A DNA stretch of 64,000 bases from Paraburkholderia sp. PREW-6R (lineage in GTDB: Bacteria > Pseudomonadota > Gammaproteobacteria > Burkholderiales > Burkholderiaceae): NCBI RefSeq assembly GCF_039621805.1, contig NZ_CP155074.1, positions 1,054,001 through 1,118,000 of the forward strand, read 5' to 3'. Below, one piece after another: positions 9,110 to 16,036 of this stretch. The notes beneath the pieces were generated by a model. That model saw nothing but the letters and a program-made list of their open reading frames with translations. It was not told the DNA's origin and did no database searches. The translations under genes were made by a program, and so were the position numbers. Every line of letters begins with the position of its first letter. Position 1 is the stretch's first letter.

Positions 9110-9913
9110 TCAGGCGCCCTGTTCGGCCTGCCGCCGCCCGGCGCGGCGTGACACTGCGTTCTCGGTGGCGCCGGTAATCGCGGCCACCAGCTCCTGGTTC
9201 GACGAGTCGGGATAGAACACGCCGTTATTGCGGCCGAGCCGCAGCACCACGATCCGGTCGGCGACCGCGCGGACGTCCTCCATGTTGTGGCTGATCATGA
9301 TCACCGCGTGGCCCCGATCGCGCACCCGCTCGATCAGGTTCAGCACTTCGGCGGTCTGGGCGACGCCGAGCGCGGCCGTCGGTTCATCGAGCATGATCAG
9401 CTTCGGGTCGAGCAACAGCGAACGGGCAATCGCCACGGTCTGGCGCTGGCCGCCCGAGAGCGACGCCACCACGTCGCGCACGCTCGGAATGCGGGCGGAC
9501 AGTTCGTTCAACAGTGTCCACGCCTTCACTTCCATCGCGACTTCGTCGAGCCGCAACGGATTCAGTTCGCGGCCGAGATAGATGTTCGCGACCACATCGA
9601 GGTTTTCGCACAGCGCGAGGTCCTGGAACACCGTGGCGATGCCGAGATCGAGCGCCGCGCCCGGATCGGGCAGCGTGACTTCTTTCCCGCCGAACGTGAT
9701 GGTGCCGCTCGTCGGCTGATGAACGCCGGCAAGAACTTTGACCAGCGTCGACTTTCCCGCACCGTTGTCGCCGACCAGCGCGACCACTTCACCGGCGTGC
9801 ACGTCGAGCTCGATGTCCGTCAGGGCCGAGACTGCTCCGAAGTGCTTGGATACGCCACGCAGACTCAGTACCAGCTCGCCGCGCCGGGATCGTGTTGTGG
9901 AGTCGTCAGTCAT
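9110..9913 (-). CDS. Sugar ABC transporter ATP-binding protein (single ABC module)
   Basis: Cytoplasmic ATPase of 267 residues. Walker A GDNGAGKST, Q-loop VFQDLAL, signature LSGGQRQTVAIARSLL, Walker B LIMLDEPTAAL and switch His in MISHN are all intact. It is one nucleotide-binding module, about half the length of the duplicated RbsA/XylG type, as seen in the FrcA-like subgroup of sugar importers. Two copies would be expected in the transporter. Preceded by a GC-rich hairpin (9943-9960) that separates it from the binding-protein gene. Confidence 0.93.
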   Translation of the reverse strand: MTDDSTTRSRRGELVLSLRGVSKHFGAVSALTDIELDVHAGEVVALVGDNGAGKSTLVKVLAGVHQPTSGTITFGGKEVTLPDPGAALDLGIATVFQDLALCENLDVVANIYLGRELNPLRLDEVAMEVKAWTLLNELSARIPSVRDVVASLSGGQRQTVAIARSLLLDPKLIMLDEPTAALGVAQTAEVLNLIERVRDRGHAVIMISHNMEDVRAVADRIVVLRLGRNNGVFYPDSSNQELVAAITGATENAVSRRAGRRQAEQGA

Positions 9914-9942
9914 GGGACGGATACCTCATGAAAAGTGGTGGA

Positions 9943-9960
9943 ACCCGGCGCACGCCGGGT
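9943..9960 (-). other. Intercistronic hairpin after binding-protein gene
   Basis: Perfect arms ACCCGGCG and CGCCGGGT around a 2-base CA loop, in the 66-base gap between the binding-protein stop and the ATPase start. Placement after a periplasmic binding-protein gene is the usual position for an mRNA-stabilising or attenuating stem that keeps the binding protein more abundant than membrane components. That role is an inference. Confidence 0.5.
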
Positions 9961-9979
9961 CCGTCCGACCGTGGCCGGA

Positions 9980-11038
9980 TCAATAGGCGATGCCGAGCTT
10001 CTTGCAACCTTCGGCGTAGCGGTCCGTGCACAGATCCTTGCCGCTTGCGAAGCCCTTGTCGACGACTTCGGCCTTGATGTTTTTCGCCGTGATGACCGCC
10101 GGCTTGAACAGTTGCGAAGGTGTGTTGAAGAGCGTCGTCTCGCCCTTGGGCGTCTGGCCGGTCAGGAAGCCGACCGCAACCTTGGCCGCGGCTGCCGCGA
10201 CGATCTCGCTCGGCTTGAGGATCGTGTTGTATTGGTCGCCCGCAATGATCAACTGCAGGCCGGCTATCGTCGCGTCGTTGCCGGTGACGGGCGGCACCGG
10301 GTTGACGCCCGCCGCCTTGAAGGCCGCGACGGCGCCGCCGCCCGTGCCGTCGTTGGCCGCCACGACCCCGACGATCTGCGAGCCGAACCGCGTGATCTGC
10401 CCGCTGACCCATTGCTGCGCCTTGGGCGGCGCCCAGTCCGGCGTGTCGTACTCGGCGAGTGTCTTATAGCCGCTGCCCTGCAATCCCGCGTGGATGCCTT
10501 TCTTGATCAGCCCCGCCGCCGCGTCCGTCGGCGAGCCGTTGACTTCGAGCACGCCGCCTTTACTGGCCGGCACGTTCGTTTCCTTCAGATGGTCGACGAG
10601 CGACTGCGCGATCGACTTGCCGATGCCTTCGTTGTCGAACGACACATAGTAGTTGGCCGGTGTGGACGGTACCGGACGGTCATAGGCAATCACCTTGATA
10701 CCCTGCCCCTGCGCCATATGCACGAGTGATGCGGCGGCGGTCGAATCCACCGGATCGAGGACGATGACCTTGGCGCCTTGCGCAATCACCGAGTTGAACT
10801 GTTGCTGCTGGGTGGCCACGTCCGCGTTGGCGTTCTGGTAAAGGACTTTGCAGCTGGGGCAGAGCTTGCCCATTTCGGCCTTGAAGCCAGGAAAGTCATG
10901 CTGCTCGTAGCGCGTCGACGCCTGGTCGGGCATCAGGAACGCGACCGTGCCGCTGGGCGCGGCCAACACCGCCGTGCTCCCCAGCAGGCTCAGGCTCAGC
11001 GCGCTGGCGCCGAGGAGCTGGTTCGAAAGTCTGGTCAT
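9980..11038 (-). CDS. Periplasmic sugar/pentitol-binding protein of ABC transporter
   Basis: Type I periplasmic binding protein, 352 residues. The start at 11038 follows GGAGAC and opens MTRLSNQLLGASALSL, a signal peptide cleaved near AVLA-APS. The mature protein begins GTVAFLMPDQASTRYEQHDFPGFKAEM and has DPVDSTAAASLVHMAQGQGIKVIAYDRPVP, which resembles xylose-binding XylF and other sugar-binding PBPs. Ligand not proven: ribitol or D-ribulose is inferred from the downstream rbtD and kinase genes. First transporter gene in the operon, 128 bases after the araC-type regulator. Confidence 0.9.
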   Translation of the reverse strand: MTRLSNQLLGASALSLSLLGSTAVLAAPSGTVAFLMPDQASTRYEQHDFPGFKAEMGKLCPSCKVLYQNANADVATQQQQFNSVIAQGAKVIVLDPVDSTAAASLVHMAQGQGIKVIAYDRPVPSTPANYYVSFDNEGIGKSIAQSLVDHLKETNVPASKGGVLEVNGSPTDAAAGLIKKGIHAGLQGSGYKTLAEYDTPDWAPPKAQQWVSGQITRFGSQIVGVVAANDGTGGGAVAAFKAAGVNPVPPVTGNDATIAGLQLIIAGDQYNTILKPSEIVAAAAAKVAVGFLTGQTPKGETTLFNTPSQLFKPAVITAKNIKAEVVDKGFASGKDLCTDRYAEGCKKLGIAY

Positions 11039-11166
11039 TGAATGTCTCCATTTTTTTAAATGTCCGGCGCACGAGGTGCCGTGGTTGAGCTGCGGGTAAA
11101 GCCTCTCCTGAAACGCTGGCGCTGCAAACGGGCATGCGGTACGTCGCCGCATGGGCGCGACGCGGT

Positions 11167-12153
11167 CTACCCGTACGCGGCCGATGCCTGCTCGGCCTCG
11201 CCGGACCCTGCCGGGCTGCTGGCGTTCAACTGCTGCCAGGCGCGCCAGCGCGACGGCGGCATCTCCTTGATCAACAGAAACTGACGGTTGAAATTCGACA
11301 GATTGTTGAAACCCACCCGGTAGCAGATCTCGGTCACACTGAGCTCGCCCGCCATCAGCAACTGGCACGCAAGGTCGATGCGCAGCCGGTTGACGTACTG
11401 AACGAACGGCACGCCGGTATGCCGGCGGAAATAGCGCGAGAACGCGCTGACGCTTTGTCCCGAGAGTTCCGCCAGTTCCGTCTCGCGCAACTCCTGCGAC
11501 AGGTTCTTACCGATATAGGCGAGCACATGGTTGATGCGGGTCCCCGAGTAGCACGCGGGATCGGCGCAATAGCTCGCGCTCGCGAGCCTCGTCGGCTCCG
11601 GGCTTTGCACGAGCAGATCCAGCAACGCAATGAAGAGCGCGATACGCCTTAGACCTTGAGTGGCCAGCATCTCGCGCATGATCGGTTCGGCCGCTGCACC
11701 GGTTTGCTGCGAGAAGACGACGCCTGATCGCGATGCATCGAGCAGGGACTCGACGCGCTTGAATTCGGGAAAAGCCTTGACGGCGCGTTCGATAAACTCC
11801 CGATCGAACTGGAGCACGAGGCAGCGCTCCTTTACATGCTCGCCCGGCGGCACATTGCTGACCCAGTTGTGCGGCAGGTTCGATCCCACGACCACGAGAT
11901 TGCCGGGCGCAAAGCTGCCAATGTAATCGCCGACGAAGTACTTGCCTGTCGTCGACGTAATGAGGTGAATTTCGTATTCCGGATGAAAGTGCCAGCGCAC
12001 GGTGCGATACGGATACCCGTGCGACCACATCTTGAACGATCCCTGACTCGGAACCGCCACCAGTTCCAGGTCCGGCTGGATGACGTGGCCGCCGCGCGCT
12101 TCCCGCGTTTCCCGCGCATCCATGTGGTCAGCAGCACTCTGCATGGTCGCCAT
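11167..12153 (-). CDS. AraC-family transcriptional regulator of the pentitol operon
   Basis: DNA-binding activator, 328 residues. Start at 12153 (MATMQSAADHMD) because GAGGAGACAG lies directly upstream; a 60-residue upstream extension looks non-coding. The N-terminal cupin sensor domain has WHFHPEYEIHLITS and VVVGSNLPHNW. The C-terminal double HTH includes ELAELSGQSVSAFSRYFRRHTGVPFVQY-type and ICYRVGFNNLSNFNRQFL elements. Co-directional and immediately upstream of the transporter genes, so it is the likely local activator, with the pentitol or its ketose as inducer (inference). Other ribitol operons I know of use different regulator families. Confidence 0.85.
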   Translation of the reverse strand: MATMQSAADHMDARETREARGGHVIQPDLELVAVPSQGSFKMWSHGYPYRTVRWHFHPEYEIHLITSTTGKYFVGDYIGSFAPGNLVVVGSNLPHNWVSNVPPGEHVKERCLVLQFDREFIERAVKAFPEFKRVESLLDASRSGVVFSQQTGAAAEPIMREMLATQGLRRIALFIALLDLLVQSPEPTRLASASYCADPACYSGTRINHVLAYIGKNLSQELRETELAELSGQSVSAFSRYFRRHTGVPFVQYVNRLRIDLACQLLMAGELSVTEICYRVGFNNLSNFNRQFLLIKEMPPSRWRAWQQLNASSPAGSGEAEQASAAYG

Positions 12154-12533
12154 CTGTCTCCTCCTCAACCGGTTTTGTTCTTTGGCGATCCGCTTCGCAC
12201 TACAGCGTCGGGCCATGACTAAAAGTAGCCGTATCGGCACACTTTCACCACTGAAAATAAGACCGTCGACTGATACTTTTTTGCATTCGGGTTTGTACTC
12301 AGGCGCGGAAAGCGCAAGATTTGTGCGACGCAATGTAAAACTGACGCTCGCAATGACGCTCGCTCAGGCGGTGCCGCGTGCTCGGTCAACACCCGCAATT
12401 CAGCACCTCCGCGCGGTGTTCAGGCGGCATCATGCACGGTGTTTCGCTTGGAAACCCTGAAATGATCTGGCCGGCCGCCATCGGGCGGCCAGGCAGAAAG
12501 TCTCCCGCGATGCGTGGCGCGCTTTTCGCGCCA
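12154..12533. other. Intergenic region upstream of AraC gene
   Basis: 380 bases. The left part is the leader of the araC gene and is unusually A/T-rich for the window around 12240-12300. A 7-base stem GGCCGCC (12473-12479)/GGCGGCC (12484-12490) with loop ATCG lies 44 bases beyond the stop of the leftward gene at 12534 and may end its transcript. No ORF was accepted here. Confidence 0.4.
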
Positions 12534-12974
12534 TCAATGGTAGGTGGTCGTGGACGATTGCAGCTTCGTCAGCGTGCCGCGTTCGAAGCGGAACCAGCCC
12601 TGCGAGCTTTGCATTACGACTTCGTCGCCTTGCCAGAACACGCGCCTGACCGTCAGGCGCCTGCCCGCTTGCAACACGCGGGGCGGATGACTCCGGAAGT
12701 CATACAGCACAGGTCCTGCATCGGTTTGTACCAGCATGCGCGCGACGTTCTCGTGCGCATCGGCTGCCTCGTCGAAATGGATGAGCGTGTGGGATTGGAA
12801 GCGATCGAGCGTGACATGATCGAGCATTGCCGCGAAACCCTCGTCGGCGCGCACGAACTCCAGCTTGCCTTCGACCGTGTTAAAAGGGCCCGGCGCGCTG
12901 CTTTGCGCGTACACGGGTAGCGCCAGGCAGCCGGCTGAGAGTGCAGCAAGCGCAGCGACTATGAGTCGTCTCAT
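12534..12974 (-). CDS. Exported hypothetical protein
   Basis: 146 residues from ATG 12974. A hydrophobic leader MRRLIVAALAALSAGCLALP is followed by a possible signal peptidase I site after VYA; the SAGC stretch is a weak lipobox alternative. The mature part is a small beta-rich-looking domain with VRADEGFAAMLDHVTLDRF, GPVLYDFRSHPPRVLQAG and ending LQSSTTTYH. I do not recognise the family. The start is preferred over upstream in-frame Met codons because a perfect TATAAT at 13036-13041 would place transcription start downstream of them. Divergent from the usp gene, with a palindrome in between. Confidence 0.65.
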   Translation of the reverse strand: MRRLIVAALAALSAGCLALPVYAQSSAPGPFNTVEGKLEFVRADEGFAAMLDHVTLDRFQSHTLIHFDEAADAHENVARMLVQTDAGPVLYDFRSHPPRVLQAGRRLTVRRVFWQGDEVVMQSSQGWFRFERGTLTKLQSSTTTYH

Positions 12975-13035
12975 GTTTATTCTCAATCTGGTGGCGTGTG
13001 AGGATGAAGCAGGGCACAACCCGTAAAGGGTCTTC

Positions 13036-13041
13036 ATTATA
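13036..13041 (-). promoter_or_regulatory. Consensus -10 box for exported hypothetical protein
   Basis: Reading the minus strand this is TATAAT, about 62 bases before the ATG at 12974. No good TTGACA-like -35 lies 16-18 bases upstream, so the promoter may need an activator or an alternative sigma. Confidence 0.4.
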
Positions 13042-13129
13042 GTGTCGGCTTTTTCTGCTTTTGCCATGGCACACAGCGCTTGCAACGCAGAACAGTCATT
13101 CGAACAGTACGTGCAAACGCGCTTCGAGC

Positions 13130-13147
13130 CGGTACGGTGCCGTACCG
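13130..13147. promoter_or_regulatory. 18-base palindrome in divergent usp promoter region
   Basis: CGGTACGG and CCGTACCG form perfect 8-base arms around a central TG. It lies 135 bases before the usp ATG and 156 bases before the leftward gene, a natural place for a shared operator. The regulator is not identifiable from the window. Confidence 0.45.
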
Positions 13148-13281
13148 CGGCATTTCACTGGATCGTGTCGTTGCATTAGCAGACGATCGGGCGCACTGTA
13201 GTGTTGCCAGCCATTGTTCTTGCGACCTGTCGTCCTTCCGGCACGGCGCTCTATCGTCCGTTTTCCCTCTCCGAGTCCGCC

Positions 13282-13821
13282 ATGTATAAACGCATCCTTG
13301 TAGCAATCGACGGTAGCGACACGTCCGGGCGCGCGTTCGATACCGCGTTGCAACTCGCGCGCGATAACGACGCGCTGTTGCAGCCACTTTACGTGGTCGA
13401 CACTCCGATCATCGCGTATGACGCAGCCGGCTACGATCCAACACTGCTGCGCGACGCCTGCGTCGCGGAAGGCCAACGCTTGCTTGCCGATGCGCTCGCG
13501 CGCATGAAGCAGGAGAACGTGGCGGGCACGCCGCGCATCGTCGACGTAGCGCCGATCGGCGAGGACGTCTCGGAGCGCATTCGCATTTCGGCCAACGAAT
13601 TCAATGCCGACCTGATGGTGCTCGGCACGCATGGCCGAAGAGGCTTCAAGCGTCTGTTTCTGGGTAGCGTGGCCGAGCGCGTCTTACGCAGCGCAAGTCT
13701 TCCGGTGCTGCTCGTGCCGAGCCGTCAAACACAAGCCTCAGCGGCCGACGCCCCGACAGCCGGACACGCCGATGTGGCGGCCGCCATGTATGAAATGCTC
13801 GTCACGCGAAAGCCGGAGTGA
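13282..13821 (+). CDS. Universal stress protein, UspA family
   Basis: 179-residue single-domain USP, slightly longer than the usual 140-150 because of a C-terminal tail (QTQASAADAPTAGHADVA). Starts MYKRILVAIDGSDTSGRAF, the usual first strand and loop. The ATP-binding signature G-x2-G-x9-G-S is complete in GTHGRRGFKRLFLGS, so this is an ATP-binding type USP. An earlier in-frame ATG at 13201 would add a non-conserved 27-residue extension and is rejected. Cytoplasmic stress-protection role by family. Confidence 0.93.
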   Translation: MYKRILVAIDGSDTSGRAFDTALQLARDNDALLQPLYVVDTPIIAYDAAGYDPTLLRDACVAEGQRLLADALARMKQENVAGTPRIVDVAPIGEDVSERIRISANEFNADLMVLGTHGRRGFKRLFLGSVAERVLRSASLPVLLVPSRQTQASAADAPTAGHADVAAAMYEMLVTRKPE

Positions 13822-13923
13822 AGCATTCGAGTGACGCATGGTCGATGCTCGCGCGCTGAAACCGGGATATAGCGTGGACCTTGCAGCGTTTCGGGTGGCA
13901 GACGCAACCGTCAGCGTGCTTCG

Positions 13924-14577
13924 TCAGGTCAGCAACGGTGTCATATCCGGGTCGCCCTTTGCCAACGCACGCTGGTAAGCGGGCCGGTTCCCAATCCGCT
14001 GAAGATACGCAAGGATGTTCGGGTAAGGCGCAAGATCGACTGGATGAAACAGGCGCATGGTGGTGAGCGAAAACACACTCATGATGTCGGCGGCGGTGAA
14101 TTCGCTGCCCGCAAGATAGTCATTCTCAGCGAGGCGCGCTTCGACGAGCGCAAGCACCTTGTCGAGCCGTCCTTGCACCGACGTCAGCACCGGATGATCG
14201 GGTGCGAGCCCGCAGCGGCCCACCATCATCGATCGGCCCATCACCGGTTGAAGATTGCCGTTCGCGAAGTGGAACCAGTAGAGATACGACGCGTAGTCGG
14301 GATGAGCGCTTCCGTACTGCAAGCGCTCATTTCCATAGCGATTGAGAATGAACTCCACGATCGCCGCGGACTCGGCCAGCAACATCCCATCGACTTCAAT
14401 CAGGGGCGCCGCACCGAGCGGATGCAGCGCCTTCAATGCCGGCGGTGACAATTGCGTGACCGGGTCGCGGTCATACTTCACGAGCTCGTAGGGAACGCCG
14501 AGTTCCTCGCAAAGCCACAAGATGCGCTCCGATTGCGAGTGTCCGAGGTGGTGGATTTTCAGCGTGCCTTGCTTCAT
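13924..14577 (-). CDS. Glutathione S-transferase family protein
   Basis: 217 residues with an N-terminal thioredoxin-fold GST domain (LKIHHLGHSQSERILWLCEELGVPYELVKYDRD, then LGAAPLIEVDGMLLAESAAIVEFIL, containing the cis-Pro and the glutamate/serine GSH-gamma-glutamyl site) and a C-terminal all-helical domain. SQSERILW supplies candidate Ser catalytic residues. Co-directional with and 12 bases downstream of a second GST, so the two are probably co-transcribed. Substrate not predictable. Confidence 0.9.
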   Translation of the reverse strand: MKQGTLKIHHLGHSQSERILWLCEELGVPYELVKYDRDPVTQLSPPALKALHPLGAAPLIEVDGMLLAESAAIVEFILNRYGNERLQYGSAHPDYASYLYWFHFANGNLQPVMGRSMMVGRCGLAPDHPVLTSVQGRLDKVLALVEARLAENDYLAGSEFTAADIMSVFSLTTMRLFHPVDLAPYPNILAYLQRIGNRPAYQRALAKGDPDMTPLLT

Positions 14578-14589
14578 GTTTGCCTTAAT

Positions 14590-15174
14590 TTATTCGAGTT
14601 CTTCGTGTTTCAACGCCAACTGCACCGCGGGCCGCGTCCGCATGCGTTGAGAGAATTCCTCGAGTTTAGCGGGAACCGCCAGGTTAGCCTTTTTGGCCCA
14701 CATTAACATTGTGAAAAGGTATGCGTCTGCCACGCTCGCCTCGCTGCCAAAAAGATATTCGCCTTTCATCATGGTGGCGATCAACTGGAAGCGCTTGCCG
14801 AGTTTCTCGCGCGCGGCCTGCGCTTCGGCGTCGCAAGACGGCTTCAGGACGCGAGAAAACTGCTTGTGAATCTCGGTCGAAATGAAAGCCAGCGTTTCGA
14901 GCAAGCGCAGCGTGCCCGTCTGACCCGGCGGTCGCAGCGATGGCTCGCGTTCCGCAATCCAATAGAGAATGGCGACGTTTTCCGTCAGGATCTGACCATC
15001 ATCCAGTTCAAGCACCGGGACATAGCTTTTCGGATTGATGTCTTCAAAGTTTTGCCCAGACTCGGTAAGTTTCGTCTTCAAATCGACGCGAATGCGATCG
15101 AAACTCAGATCCGCCTCGTGTAAAGCAATGTGGTCGGCAAAGCTGCAAGCACCGGGGGAGTAATAAAGCTTCAT
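14590..15174 (-). CDS. gstA: Beta-class glutathione S-transferase
   Basis: 194 residues starting MKLYYSPGACS at 15174, preceded by GGAGACA; a 14-residue longer start is not favoured. Cys10 in PGACS is the hallmark catalytic cysteine of bacterial beta-class GSTs, and PVLELDDGQILTENVAILYWIAE carries the GSH-binding cis-Pro and E/N residues. The helical C-terminal domain ends QRMRTRPAVQLALKHEELE. Beta-class enzymes conjugate electrophiles or act in disulfide redox. First of the two GST genes. Confidence 0.92.
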   Translation of the reverse strand: MKLYYSPGACSFADHIALHEADLSFDRIRVDLKTKLTESGQNFEDINPKSYVPVLELDDGQILTENVAILYWIAEREPSLRPPGQTGTLRLLETLAFISTEIHKQFSRVLKPSCDAEAQAAREKLGKRFQLIATMMKGEYLFGSEASVADAYLFTMLMWAKKANLAVPAKLEEFSQRMRTRPAVQLALKHEELE

Positions 15175-15325
15175 GCTGAGTGTCTCCGTATGAGTCGAAA
15201 GTGGACTCCGAGCCATTCAGCAATCCCTATGCCCTGATATGAATGCTTGACATGAATGCGTGAGCGGCACAACACGTCGTGCGCGGCTACGGCATGAAAC
15301 GGCGCTGGCCTCGCGGCCTGGCTCG

Positions 15326-15847
15326 CTATTTGGCTTGAATGACGATTGGTGCAGACAACGCAGCGTCGCCAGTGTGCACCACAACCGCTAGCTCGTCGGC
15401 CGGTTTTCCAACGAGCAGTGTGTGGATCATGCGTTCGAGCAGCGACAACTCGGCGGGCTTGCGGCAAATGGCATCGAACCCCACCTCTTTCATCTCGCGA
15501 CTGTAATCAGCGGTGTCGAACGCCGTGAATGCCAGAAGCGGGATGTTCCGGGTCGCGACCATGCGCCGGAGGGCGGCCGCCACGCCGATTCCAGATAAAC
15601 CAGGCATGGCGACGTCCAGAATGATGCAGTCGGGAACCCAGGTCTTGGCTTCCCGGATCGCGTCGGAACCGTGATAAACCGTCCGCACCGTCATCCCGCT
15701 ACCCTGAAGATATGCGCCGAGTGCGTCGGCTGACGCACGCGAATCATCTACGATGAGCACGCGCGCCGGCACCTTCTGCGACAATTGCTCGCCCAGCATC
15801 CCTTTTGCATCGTCGTCAGGATGCGCGCCTTCAAGATTCGAGTTCAT
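15326..15847 (-). CDS. Single-domain response regulator (receiver only)
   Basis: 173 residues from ATG 15847 (MNSNLEGAHPDDD); a longer start at 15991 is possible but its extra 48 residues look non-coding. A REC domain fills most of the protein: VLIVDDSRASADALGAYL (acidic pair), CIILDVAMPGLSGIGVA (phosphoacceptor Asp), LLAFTAFD (switch Thr) and AICRKPAE (conserved Lys). No output domain follows; the C-terminus ends SAPIVIQAK. It could be a phosphate sink or an adaptor. No sensor kinase is adjacent; the nearest is the hybrid kinase at 34668. Confidence 0.85.
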   Translation of the reverse strand: MNSNLEGAHPDDDAKGMLGEQLSQKVPARVLIVDDSRASADALGAYLQGSGMTVRTVYHGSDAIREAKTWVPDCIILDVAMPGLSGIGVAAALRRMVATRNIPLLAFTAFDTADYSREMKEVGFDAICRKPAELSLLERMIHTLLVGKPADELAVVVHTGDAALSAPIVIQAK

Positions 15848-16036
15848 TGGATTTCCGCTGTCGGCCCATTGCATGGCTGAAACATGCGCAAGCGCCGTTC
15901 CCGCGTCGCCAGCGTCACCGGGCGTCAGAATCGCGGTGCGGTTGGAAGGCCGGCTCCTCCCGTGCATCAATCCACATTCACATTCGCTCATCCGTCGCGC
16001 TTTTTGTCGGCAGACGGAGAAGTCCTTTTGCTCCTG

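Noticed and set aside
11167..12333. Longer 388-residue form of the AraC regulator
   Set aside because: The first 60 residues look non-coding, whereas GAGGAGACAG sits directly before the ATG at 12153.
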